Below, piece after piece: positions 14,217 through 20,955 of a stretch of DNA of 23,615 bases. The first letter of the stretch is position 1; every line of letters begins with the position of its first letter. Source of the stretch: SSC4 sp964642445 (GTDB taxonomy: Bacteria > Chloroflexota > Anaerolineae > SSC4 > Amarolineaceae); NCBI GenBank assembly GCA_964642445.1, contig CAZXQZ010000046.1:1-23615 (forward strand), given 5' to 3'. A program made the translations under genes and the position numbers. The notes under the pieces were generated by a model that saw only the letters and a list, made by a program, of their open reading frames with translations, was not told where the DNA came from and did not search any database.

Positions 14217-14576
14217 TCAGGGTATGCGTTCCTCGCGCAGGCGGGCGGCTTTGCCGCGACGATCGCGCAGGTAATACAGCTGTGCGCGCCGCACGCGCCC
14301 GTGGCGCAGCACTTCGATCTTGTCGAGGCGGGGTGAGTTGATCAGGAAGGTGCGCTCGACGCCCACACCGTGGGAGGCAATGCGGCGCACCGTGAAACTG
14401 CCGTTGACCCCCGTACCGCCCCGCAGGCGCATAATCACGCCCTGGAAAACCTGGATACGCTCGCGATTGCCCTCTACGATGCGCTGATGCACGCGGACAG
14501 TGTCACCCACACGCAGCGTCGGCAGGTCCTTACGCAGCTGTTCCTGCTCGACCGATAACATTAATGGATTCGTCAT
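14217..14576 (-). CDS. rplS: 50S ribosomal protein L19
   Basis: A 119-residue ribosomal protein at the 30S-50S interface. Conserved segments are GDTVRVHQRIVEGNRERIQ, FQGVIMRLRGG, FTVRRIASHGVGVERTFL and the C-terminal VRRAQLYYLRDRRGKAARL. The length is normal. The ATG at 14576 follows an AAGG ribosome site. It is alone rather than in the common rpsP-rimM-trmD-rplS order, although rnhB downstream keeps the frequent rplS-rnhB linkage. It has its own promoter and a ~73-base leader with a stable stem-loop, which suggests autoregulation by L19. Confidence 0.98.
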   Translation of the reverse strand: MTNPLMLSVEQEQLRKDLPTLRVGDTVRVHQRIVEGNRERIQVFQGVIMRLRGGTGVNGSFTVRRIASHGVGVERTFLINSPRLDKIEVLRHGRVRRAQLYYLRDRRGKAARLREERIP

Positions 14577-14594
14577 GATGCCTTGCCCTCTTTA

Positions 14595-14641
14595 ACAAGC
14601 GGAACCCGGTGGCACGTGCCGCCGGGCCGCAGGTTCCTTGT
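14595..14641 (-). promoter_or_regulatory. Structured leader of rplS (possible L19 autoregulatory element)
   Basis: In the 5' untranslated region, ACAA (14595-14598) pairs with TTGT (14638-14641), GGAACC (14601-14606) with GGTTCC (14632-14637), and CGGTGGCAC (14607-14615) can fold on GTGCCGCCG (14616-14624) with a minimal loop. Leaders bound by L19 are known in other phyla; similarity in position and size is the only argument here. Confidence 0.5.
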
Positions 14642-14655
14642 CTCAAGCGGGCGCC

Positions 14656-14684
14656 ATTATAGCATGGATTGAAAGAACGACCAA
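14656..14684 (-). promoter_or_regulatory. Promoter of rplS
   Basis: On the minus strand: TTGGTC (14684-14679), a 17-base spacer and a perfect TATAAT (14661-14656), with a start expected near 14649. Confidence 0.8.
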
Positions 14685-14779
14685 ATCGGCCGCCTGGTAG
14701 TTGCGGTTCGTAGGCTGCGACCGATCCCTGGCGCACGTGGTGTTGGTTTGCCGCTTCCACGATGATCAGCTGGCGTTGT

Positions 14780-15280
14780 TCAGGGACAGGGTGTTGGCGT
14801 TGCGTGATCCGTAGCAAGGTCGGCGCTGTCGCTGAGGGGCTGTGTGGCGCCTGGAACAGCCGTGTCGCCCTGCAGTCCAAGACCGGGATCGGGTGTGGCG
14901 ACTTCGACAGGTGTCCTGGCATTTTCGCGCGTGGGGCCCTGGTTCACCCGGTCCAACAGCGCTTCCCGCGCCGCCAGGGAGGGGATCGTGTCCGGGTCAC
15001 CCGTGGCCGCTTCGTCCAGGGTGGCGGGATCCTGGGTGCTCTGACCAGCGCTGCCGCTGTTTTTTTCCAGGCCGAGGTCGTCCAACGGCGTCGGTGTGGG
15101 GCAGCCAGCGCCAGCCTCGGCGCCGGCGGCAGGTCCTGGCCGTGACACATCGACCGGGAGGGGTAGGCTCGATGCACTGCAGCTGGTCAATACCAGGCTG
15201 GTGATCGTCAAGAGTGCCGCGGCTCGCACAAACGCGCCGTGGCTGGAGATCGAGGCGGCAAACGCGGTGGTGTTCGACAT
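14780..15280 (-). CDS. Small lipoprotein, unknown function
   Basis: A 166-residue protein starting at the ATG at 15280, behind AAAGG; an upstream in-frame ATG at 15358 overlaps a terminator and is rejected. Residues 18-33 are a hydrophobic signal segment ending in the lipobox LTSC, so Cys34 should be lipid-modified and the protein anchored on the outer face of the membrane. After the Cys the chain is rich in Pro, Ala, Asp and Thr with no predicted fold and no recognised domain. It lies downstream of the Asp-box protein gene on the same strand, separated by a strong terminator. Real coding is supported by the ribosome site and lipobox, but the family is unknown to me. Confidence 0.68.
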   Translation of the reverse strand: MSNTTAFAASISSHGAFVRAAALLTITSLVLTSCSASSLPLPVDVSRPGPAAGAEAGAGCPTPTPLDDLGLEKNSGSAGQSTQDPATLDEAATGDPDTIPSLAAREALLDRVNQGPTRENARTPVEVATPDPGLGLQGDTAVPGATQPLSDSADLATDHATPTPCP

Positions 15281-15356
15281 ACTGTGACCTTTCGATGGAC
15301 AAATGGCTGTGATCATGAGACGCCGTGCCGGCCCGTTCTGTTCCATACTGGCCGGC

Positions 15357-15390
15357 AAAAAAACTGGTGATGCCGCGGCATCACCAGTTT
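15357..15390 (-). terminator. Terminator of the Asp-box protein gene
   Basis: AAACTGGTGATGCCG (15361-15375) and CGGCATCACCAGTTT (15376-15390) are perfect complements (15 bp, no spacer), followed on the minus strand by seven Ts (15363-15357). It is a strong intrinsic terminator. Confidence 0.88.
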
Positions 15391-15532
15391 CCCTTCACTG
15401 TCGGTTGTGCACTCGAACTACCGTGCTGGAGGTGCCGGGCGGCAGGTTCGTCGGTGCCGCCCCACTCCAGCGATGCATCATCACGCAGGGATGGGACTGG
15501 CCGGGGTCACCGCCAGTCCCGTCGGCATTCAG

Positions 15533-17200
15533 CTACTTGTTCTGCCAGTAGTTCCAGGCCTTGAAGTCGCGCGCCCGCCCGAAGTTGAAGAAGACGGGGG
15601 CCGAGCACGCGCTGCAGGCCGTGCTGCCTGGGATGTAGTGAGCGCCAGCCACCCAGTTCGACTGTACCGGGAACATCGGCCGTACGGTATTGTAATCACC
15701 CCAGCGGCGGTCGGAAGGACGGGCGTTGCTGGTCTGGATGGTGTAGTACGTGCCATTGGGTAGGGCCGGCGCGAAGTCGTCCTGCATCAGGTAGGCAACG
15801 GCCGGCACCTTGCTGCTCCCAGCACCCACGTTGATGACAGCGGCGAGGTCACCACGTACGTTGGCTGCCACGCTCGGGTAGAGGACACAGGTGTTGTTGT
15901 CGCGCATGAACGGGCGGCCCTGGGCACCTGGCAGCAGCCCCAGGGTGTTCTCATACACCGCCACCCCATTGGCGTAGGGTTGGCTGAAGCCGAGGCCGGC
16001 TTTGACGTTCCACCACCACCCAAGGACCGTTCGACCTGGCATCTTGACGTCGGTCGTGTGCAGCATATAGCGTGCACCGGTCAGCGCGCGGTCGTCGAGG
16101 CGGGCTGCCCAGTTATTGGTTGTGCTACCACAGACCGCCTGGCCGCGGCCGGTGTAGTTCCATGCCGGGACGGTGAGGGTTGTTGTGGCGTTGACCGCGC
16201 TGGAGTCTTCCCGCCATGTCCAGATGCGCACCCGGTTGTAGGGCGATGAGGTGGGGTAGTTGGACGCGAAGTACATGATGTGGTCAGCATTCTGCACCGG
16301 TACCCAGGTGAACCAGGTGTTCGTACTGGTGTAGCTGTAGTTGAATCCGGCACAGGTGGCCAGTTTATCCAGCGGCCAGCGCAGCATGACGGTACGCGTC
16401 CAGTTGTCGGATGCGTTGAACATGTTGGTGGCGATGTAGAGATAATCTGCTCCCATCTGCAGGTGCGGGTAGTCCCACCACTGGTTGGTCCAGCCTGAGT
16501 TCGTATTGGTCGGGAATGTCTGATACGTGCAGAAGGTATTGCCGCCGTTCGTCGACACGCTCAACAGGAAGCGGTTGACGCCGCTGGCGTTGGCTACACC
16601 CTGGCGGTACCACAGGAACATGTCATAGGCCGGGTTGTAGAGCACGACCTGGTCGCAGCAAAAGTCGGCAAAACCATTGAAGGAGCTGCGGTACTGCCAC
16701 GATACGCCGCCATTGGTCGAGCGCGCGCCGAACCAGTTGCCGCTGAAGAAGGCAAACTTACCGTTCTGGGCGGTGCTGCTTTCCATGACATTCGATTTGT
16801 AGCCGCTGGGGATCGTGGAACCGAAGGTTGTCTTGCGGTACAACTGTGGGTCACCCGGTGCGGCTGGCGCGCCCTCGGTCATCGGTGCCAGGTCCTGGCC
16901 CGTTAGACCGAGTGCTGCGTCGGGGGCGGCTTCCACTGGCAGTGCGGCTTCGTTGCCCCGGTCGAGCGCCGGCCCCGGTTGGTTGGCACGTTTGGTTCCA
17001 TTGGCGACCTGAATGAGCTGGTCTTTGGTCAGCACCGGAACTTCGTCCAACCATTCGGCCTCCTCGATCACCGGGGCGGCTTGTTCGGCGACGAATGACC
17101 CTTCGATGCCCTCGACAACACTCTCCTGGGCGCTGGCACTCAGGCCGACTGCCAGCAAAACAGCCACCATGATGGCAAGCCACCAGAAACGCTTACGCAT
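15533..17200 (-). CDS. Secreted Asp-box/BNR-like beta-propeller protein
   Basis: A 555-residue protein with a clear signal peptide (MRKRFWWLAIMVAVLLA, cleavage likely after SASA near residue 24). The ATG at 17200 follows GAAGGAG. Residues about 25-120 are Glu/Ala/Pro-rich and variable. The rest is rich in Trp, Tyr, Asn and Thr, with two Asp-box-like motifs, STNGGVSW and STNGGNTF, as in sialidase-type beta-propellers. Further motifs are FCCDQVVLYNPAYDMFLWYRQG and RWGDYNTVRPMFP; the latter resembles the RWGDY end motif seen in other secreted propeller proteins. I see no sialidase catalytic triad, so enzyme activity is not claimed. Cys pairs (FCCD, CSAC) may form disulfides. It ends at a perfect terminator and is monocistronic. 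Confidence 0.82.
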   Translation of the reverse strand: MRKRFWWLAIMVAVLLAVGLSASAQESVVEGIEGSFVAEQAAPVIEEAEWLDEVPVLTKDQLIQVANGTKRANQPGPALDRGNEAALPVEAAPDAALGLTGQDLAPMTEGAPAAPGDPQLYRKTTFGSTIPSGYKSNVMESSTAQNGKFAFFSGNWFGARSTNGGVSWQYRSSFNGFADFCCDQVVLYNPAYDMFLWYRQGVANASGVNRFLLSVSTNGGNTFCTYQTFPTNTNSGWTNQWWDYPHLQMGADYLYIATNMFNASDNWTRTVMLRWPLDKLATCAGFNYSYTSTNTWFTWVPVQNADHIMYFASNYPTSSPYNRVRIWTWREDSSAVNATTTLTVPAWNYTGRGQAVCGSTTNNWAARLDDRALTGARYMLHTTDVKMPGRTVLGWWWNVKAGLGFSQPYANGVAVYENTLGLLPGAQGRPFMRDNNTCVLYPSVAANVRGDLAAVINVGAGSSKVPAVAYLMQDDFAPALPNGTYYTIQTSNARPSDRRWGDYNTVRPMFPVQSNWVAGAHYIPGSTACSACSAPVFFNFGRARDFKAWNYWQNK

Positions 17201-17603
17201 TTGTTATTCTCCTTCTGATTTGCGTACTGTGTGAGTATGACTGCTGTAAGATGCTGCAGCACCTGACAGCACAAGGGATGACGAGAACCTACAGGTTCCT
17301 AACGGTAGTTCGGCAGTGCACACAAAAGGTGACGCATGGCACAGACCCGGCCCACAGCTGTTGCATGGTTTCGATGCACGACCCGTGCGCGACAAACATG
17401 GGCACATCACGAGCTGCCCGCAATCTTGCTTAACATGACGCAGCTACGACGGTGAATGTTACGCTTGCTGTGGGCGACAGCTGGTTACTGTGTATGGTTG
17501 ATCGGTTTGCCACGATGGCATTCGCGAGGCCGCAGAGAACGCATAGAACCCAGGGTTGTGCTATGCGTTCTCTGTGGTGGGATGCAGTGGGGGGCGATGC
17601 GGG
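17201..17603. other. Non-coding gap between the Asp-box gene and recA
   Basis: About 400 bases without a credible gene. The left part should hold the promoter of the minus-strand Asp-box gene, but I found no convincing -35/-10 pair. A short inverted repeat, GAACCT-AC-AGGTTC (17285-17298), about 85 bases before that gene could be an operator. The right part contains the stem-loop at 17533-17574. Confidence 0.6.
17533..17574 (-). terminator. Stem-loop after recA
   Basis: CAGAGAACGCATAG (17533-17546) and CTATGCGTTCTCTG (17561-17574) form a perfect 14-bp stem; the loop itself contains AACCC/GGGTT. It lies 30 bases past the recA stop. There is no U-tract after it in the minus direction, so it may be a U-less terminator or an mRNA 3'-end stabiliser. 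Confidence 0.55.
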
Positions 17604-18710
17604 TCAGGCCGCCAGGTCGCTGGCGTCCTCCTCGTCGTAAACATCTTCACGGCCGGCAAACGGCACCACTTTGGCCGCGTCGGCGGGTGTGAAGGTGTGG
17701 ACGTTGAGGCCGGCACGGGTGCGGATTTCACCTTCCAGTTGTTCCAGCACCTCGGGGTGTTCCGCCAGGTAGGTCTTTACATTCTCGCGTCCCTGGCCCA
17801 ACCGAGTGTCCTGGTAGGTGAAGTAACTGCCACGCTTGTCGACGACTCCCATCGACACACCCAGGTCCAAAGCGTCACCTTCACGCGAGATACCCTGGTT
17901 GTACATGATGTCGAACTCAGCCACACGGAAGGGAGGGGCAACCTTGTTCTTTTTGATTGTCACGCGGGTGCGGCTGCCGGTGATGTCACCACCGGTCTTG
18001 AGGGTCTCGATCCGACGAATATCCATACGCACCGAGGCGTAGAACTTCAGCGCCATACCGCCCGAAGTCGTTTCAGGATTGCCAAACATGACACCGATCT
18101 TCTGGCGCAGCTGGTTGGTGAAGATCATCACCGTATTCGACTGCTTGATGGCACCCGAGAGTTTACGCAGGGCCTGGCTCATCAGGCGCGCCTGCAAACC
18201 AACGTGGCTGTCGCCCATTTCCCCTTCGATTTCGGCCCGCGGGACGAGGGCCGCCACCGAGTCGATGACCACCACGTCGATGGCGCCCGAGCGCACCAAC
18301 GCCTCGGCAATCTCCAGCGCCTGTTCGCCCGTGTCGGGCTGGGAGACGTAGAGCTGATCGACGTTCACACCGCAGCGCTCCGCATACCGCGGATCCAGGG
18401 CATGTTCGACATCGATGAAAGCACACAAACCACCCCGGCGCTGGGCCTCGGCAATGATGTGCTGGCAAATTGTGGTTTTGCCCGACGATTCGGGCCCGTA
18501 GATCTCGACGACGCGCCCGCGCGGGACACCACCAATGCCCAGGGCCAGATCGAGCGACAACGAGCCGGTTGGGATCGCGTCGACCCGCAGCTCGGTTGCT
18601 TCGCCCATCTTCATGACGGCACCTTCGCCGAAACGTTTGGTCAGATTGGCCAGGGTCGTTTCCAGGGCCTTGGTTTTGCCGTCGCTGTTATTCGACTCTC
18701 GTTTAGCCAT
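17604..18710 (-). CDS. recA: Recombinase RecA
   Basis: A 368-residue protein of normal length and domain order, forming ATP-dependent filaments on single-stranded DNA for recombination and LexA cleavage. The Walker A motif GPESSGKTT is at residues 72-80, followed by FIDVEHALDPRYAERCGV, VVVIDSVAALVPRAEIEGEMGD (Walker B and loop L1), the loop L2 region FTNQLRQKIGVMFGNPETTSGG and KFYASVRMDIRR. The acidic C-terminal tail (EDVYDEEDASDLAA) is present. The ATG at 18710 follows an AAGGAG site. recX does not follow it. Its promoter has a candidate SOS box in the spacer. Confidence 0.98.
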   Translation of the reverse strand: MAKRESNNSDGKTKALETTLANLTKRFGEGAVMKMGEATELRVDAIPTGSLSLDLALGIGGVPRGRVVEIYGPESSGKTTICQHIIAEAQRRGGLCAFIDVEHALDPRYAERCGVNVDQLYVSQPDTGEQALEIAEALVRSGAIDVVVIDSVAALVPRAEIEGEMGDSHVGLQARLMSQALRKLSGAIKQSNTVMIFTNQLRQKIGVMFGNPETTSGGMALKFYASVRMDIRRIETLKTGGDITGSRTRVTIKKNKVAPPFRVAEFDIMYNQGISREGDALDLGVSMGVVDKRGSYFTYQDTRLGQGRENVKTYLAEHPEVLEQLEGEIRTRAGLNVHTFTPADAAKVVPFAGREDVYDEEDASDLAA

Positions 18711-18760
18711 CGTATGTAACTCCTTCGATCAAGGTCATGTGCGCATAGAGACGATGGTTT

Positions 18761-18789
18761 ACTGTAGCACGAATGTTCTGATGTGTCAA
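18761..18789 (-). promoter_or_regulatory. Promoter of recA
   Basis: On the minus strand: a consensus TTGACA (18789-18784), a 17-base spacer and TACAGT (18766-18761). The predicted start is near 18754, giving a leader of about 45 bases. The spacer holds the candidate LexA box. Confidence 0.8.
18766..18779. promoter_or_regulatory. Candidate LexA (SOS) box in the recA promoter
   Basis: On the minus strand: AGAAC-ATTC-GTGCT, one base from the perfect palindromic core GAAC-N4-GTTC used by Gram-positive-type LexA. It fills most of the -35/-10 spacer, where a repressor would block polymerase. The imperfect right arm lowers confidence. Confidence 0.45.
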
Positions 18790-18870
18790 ATTGACGCATA
18801 CCAGGTTGCGTATCGGCCTGTGAGTGTTCAGTGGCCGTGCGGCGGGTGGTCTGATCGGTGAGAATGCTTA

Positions 18871-18899
18871 CTTTACGATTGCGCGTTCTTGGTGTACAC
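18871..18899 (+). promoter_or_regulatory. Promoter of the structured plus-strand transcript
   Basis: TTTACG (18871-18876), a 17-base spacer and TACACT (18894-18899), with a start expected near 18906. It is divergent from the recA promoter 80 bases away. Confidence 0.5.
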
Positions 18900-18905
18900 T
18901 TGCAC

Positions 18906-19247
18906 CACATTTGCCGAGGCGTGCTGATCCAACATGGTTACACAAAACGTTCATTTGCCGTTTTTCACCGTTGCATCGATCTGCTCCTGTCACACGCGGG
19001 TGCAGCAAGGCTAGACGTGCCAGTGATGGCCGTACCTGGCCGCTGCTCCCGCCGAACACACAGCAGCGGTGAGTCGCCAGGTATGGGTCGGATCAGTGCC
19101 CTGCCAGCTAAACAACACACTTCAGGGAGACATTGACGTCTGCCAACCCAACGTTGGGCTGGTCACTCGTACCGGCTGACCCAGGGTTCCCTGGAGATTC
19201 ACGAAGAGGCTCATCGCACAGTGAACACAACTGTCGGTGAGCCTTTT
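18906..19247 (+). ncRNA. Candidate structured RNA or long leader upstream of the DUF4395 gene
   Basis: About 340 bases bounded by a promoter-like sequence and a strong terminator, with no credible ORF or ribosome site. It has several stable elements: CCGCTGCT/AGCAGCGG closed by outer TACCTGG/CCAGGTA (about 19033-19082), a CCCAACGTTGGG palindrome (19146-19157), GGTCA/TGACC, and CCAGGG/CCCTGG (19180-19193). I compared it by eye with RNase P RNA, tmRNA, 6S RNA, T-box, cobalamin, TPP and SAM elements and found no match. It could be an independent small RNA, or a riboswitch-like leader in which the terminator at 19206-19247 controls the DUF4395/thioredoxin genes 115 bases on. Confidence 0.45.
19206..19247 (+). 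terminator. Strong intrinsic terminator
   Basis: AGGCTCATCG (19206-19215) pairs with CGGTGAGCCT (19234-19243), and ACAGT (19217-19221) with ACTGT (19229-19233), making 15 bp with one bulged C and a 7-base loop, followed by TTTTT (19243-19247). Confidence 0.88.
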
Positions 19248-19361
19248 TGATTGCTCACACCAAATCACGAGTCACACACATGGCCCTTGAGCCGCGACGG
19301 GGTGTTGGATGCGGACCGTGGTGTGAAGTACCTGAGCCTGGACCTGTTCTGAAAGGATTTT

Positions 19362-19814
19362 ATGATGGAATCGAATCGAGTCGACCAGACGGCACTGCGC
19401 CTCAACCAGGCGTCTATCATCACACTGCTCGTTCTGGCGTTTTTGCTCAACAGCTGGCCGCTGGTGGCGTTCGTTGGCCTGGTGATGCTGGTGGGCACGC
19501 TTGCACCCAAAGCCGGGCTGTTCAAGCTGATCTACGCCCGTGTCCTCAAACCGCTGGGCCTCTTGAAACCACAGGTTGTGCCCGATGATCCGCGGCCGCA
19601 CCTGTTTGCCCAGGGCGTCGGTGCGGTCTTTTTGCTCGCCAGCACACTGGCGCTGCTGGCTGGCGCGTCCGTCGCCGGGTGGTTACTGGCGGGGATTGTG
19701 GTCGTGCTGGCCGCGGTCAATCTGGTCTTGGGTTTCTGTGTCGGCTGCTTCATGTACTACCAGCTGGCCCGACGTGGTATCCATGCCAACCTGCCGTGGT
19801 GGCAGGCAGCCTGA
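19362..19814 (+). CDS. DUF4395 membrane protein
   Basis: A 150-residue integral membrane protein with an AAAGGA ribosome site ahead of a double ATG (19362 or 19365). Hydrophobic helices lie at about residues 18-47 (two segments split by a polar turn) and 85-130. The C-terminal helix ends in CVGCFMYY, with Cys126 and Cys129, the CxxC-like motif typical of DUF4395. Family members sit next to thioredoxin-like genes, as here, which suggests a membrane partner in thiol-disulfide transfer, but this is unproven. The next gene starts 19 bases downstream and is probably co-transcribed. The upstream terminator at 19206-19247 may gate expression. Confidence 0.87.
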   Translation: MMESNRVDQTALRLNQASIITLLVLAFLLNSWPLVAFVGLVMLVGTLAPKAGLFKLIYARVLKPLGLLKPQVVPDDPRPHLFAQGVGAVFLLASTLALLAGASVAGWLLAGIVVVLAAVNLVLGFCVGCFMYYQLARRGIHANLPWWQAA

Positions 19815-19833
19815 GCAAACGACGAGGAAGACG

Positions 19834-20262
19834 ATGATCGAACGCATTGGGATTCTGATCGTGGCTGTCGCCGCGTGTATTCTTGCGATCGCTGCCCTGC
19901 GGGTGTGGCAGCAAACACGGCTGGCACAAATGGCCCGGCGTGCCGCCCCTATGGAATTGCTGGGACTGGGGTTGCCCGCGGGTGGCCCGGCCATCCTGTA
20001 CTTCACAACGGCCATGTGCGGCATCTGCCGGCTGCAGCAAGCGCCAGCTCTGCAGCAGGTGGCGCAGCGGCTGGACCACCGGGTCCCTGTGCATACGCTG
20101 GATGCCATCGAAGCGCGCACACTGGCCGATTTCTACGGCGTATTGACCGTACCAACCACCGTCGTGTTGGACGAACGCCGCCGGCCGGCCCACATCAACC
20201 ATGGACTGGCCACGGCCCCGGTCCTGCTGAACCAGGTGACGCCATTGCTGACTGAACAGTAA
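19834..20262 (+). CDS. Membrane-anchored thioredoxin-like protein
   Basis: A 142-residue protein starting at the ATG at 19834, with GAGGA just upstream. Residues 4-24 are an N-terminal membrane anchor (IGILIVAVAACILAIAAL). The thioredoxin fold follows, with active site CGIC (Cys62, Cys65) in YFTTAMCGICRLQQ and the cis-proline loop VPTTVV. The domain is expected outside the membrane, where it would reduce or shuffle disulfides. The pairing with a DUF4395 protein carrying its own CxxC suggests that electrons pass between the two. It ends next to a perfect bidirectional terminator. Confidence 0.9.
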   Translation: MIERIGILIVAVAACILAIAALRVWQQTRLAQMARRAAPMELLGLGLPAGGPAILYFTTAMCGICRLQQAPALQQVAQRLDHRVPVHTLDAIEARTLADFYGVLTVPTTVVLDERRRPAHINHGLATAPVLLNQVTPLLTEQ

Positions 20263-20266
20263 AACC

Positions 20267-20299
20267 TTGCCGGCACGGTCCATCGGACCGTGCCGGCAA
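20267..20299. terminator. Bidirectional terminator between converging genes
   Basis: TTGCCGGCACGGTCC (20267-20281) and GGACCGTGCCGGCAA (20285-20299) form a perfect 15-bp stem with an ATC loop. The minus-strand tail is GGTTTTAC; the plus-strand tail is CGTTGTC. It lies 4 bases past the thioredoxin stop and 5 bases past the response-regulator stop. Confidence 0.85.
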
Positions 20300-20304
20300 C
20301 GTTG

Positions 20305-20955
20305 TCACTGACCCAGCCCCTTGCGCCGCGCCACGTCCATGGCCTGGGCACGGTCGGCCACCTGCAGCTTGTTGAAGATGTTGGTGACGTGATTGCGCAC
20401 CGTCTTGAGGCTCACCACGAGAACATCGGCGATCTCGACGTTGGAATATCCCTGGGCAATCAGGTCGAGGATTTCGTGCTCGCGGTCGGTGAGTTCGGGA
20501 AAGGGTGGCGCGCCCAGCGGGCGGCGGGGAACGGCGAAGTACTGCGCCAGCCGTTCGGCAAGTCGGGGGCCGAAGATGGCTTCACCATTGGCCACCGCCC
20601 GGATGGCGCGCAGTGCCTCGTCCTGGCGTGCACCCTTCAGCAGGTAACCACGCGCGCCGGCCCGCAGTGCGGCGAACAGGGAATCGTCGTCCTCCAGCAT
20701 GGTCAGCATGAGGATGCGTACGTTTGGATCGGCCGCAACCGTCCGGCGCGTCGCTTCGATGCCGTTGAGGCCGGGCATCTTGATGTCCATCAGCACCACG
20801 TCTGGCCGCAGGCTGGCGGCCAGCGCCACCGCTTCATCGCCGGTCGTCGCCTCACCCAGCACCTCGAAGTCGCCGGCGGCTTCCAGCATGCCGCGCAGCC
20901 CGTCGCGAAACAGGGGATGATCGTCGGCCAGCAGCACCCTGATGCGTTCAGTCAT
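20305..20955 (-). CDS. LuxR/NarL-family response regulator
   Basis: A 216-residue transcription regulator. The receiver domain (residues 1-120) has Asp11-Asp12, phospho-acceptor Asp57 in VVLMDIKMP, and the conserved Thr and Lys (LMLTM, YLLKG). The C-terminal LuxR helix-turn-helix (about 150-215) contains LTDREHEILDLIAQGYSN and VSLKTVRNHVTNIFNKL. The start at 20955 (MTERIRVLLADDH) is chosen over a longer reading because it begins the conserved domain and has GGGAG upstream within the kinase gene. It overlaps the kinase stop by 8 bases (ATGACTGA), so the two are translationally coupled. Its targets are not apparent from the window. Confidence 0.95.
   Translation of the reverse strand: MTERIRVLLADDHPLFRDGLRGMLEAAGDFEVLGEATTGDEAVALAASLRPDVVLMDIKMPGLNGIEATRRTVAADPNVRILMLTMLEDDDSLFAALRAGARGYLLKGARQDEALRAIRAVANGEAIFGPRLAERLAQYFAVPRRPLGAPPFPELTDREHEILDLIAQGYSNVEIADVLVVSLKTVRNHVTNIFNKLQVADRAQAMDVARRKGLGQ

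Noticed and set aside
17285..17298. GAACCT-AC-AGGTTC as a LexA box for the Asp-box gene
   Set aside because: The GAAC and GTTC halves are six rather than four bases apart, and the gene has no link to DNA repair. It is noted only as an inverted repeat.
17556..18719. Plus-strand frame of 387 codons opposite recA
   Set aside because: It is antisense to a fully conserved RecA.
18906..19247. RNase P RNA or tmRNA
   Set aside because: The universally conserved RNase P P4 segments and the tmRNA tRNA-like ends are absent.
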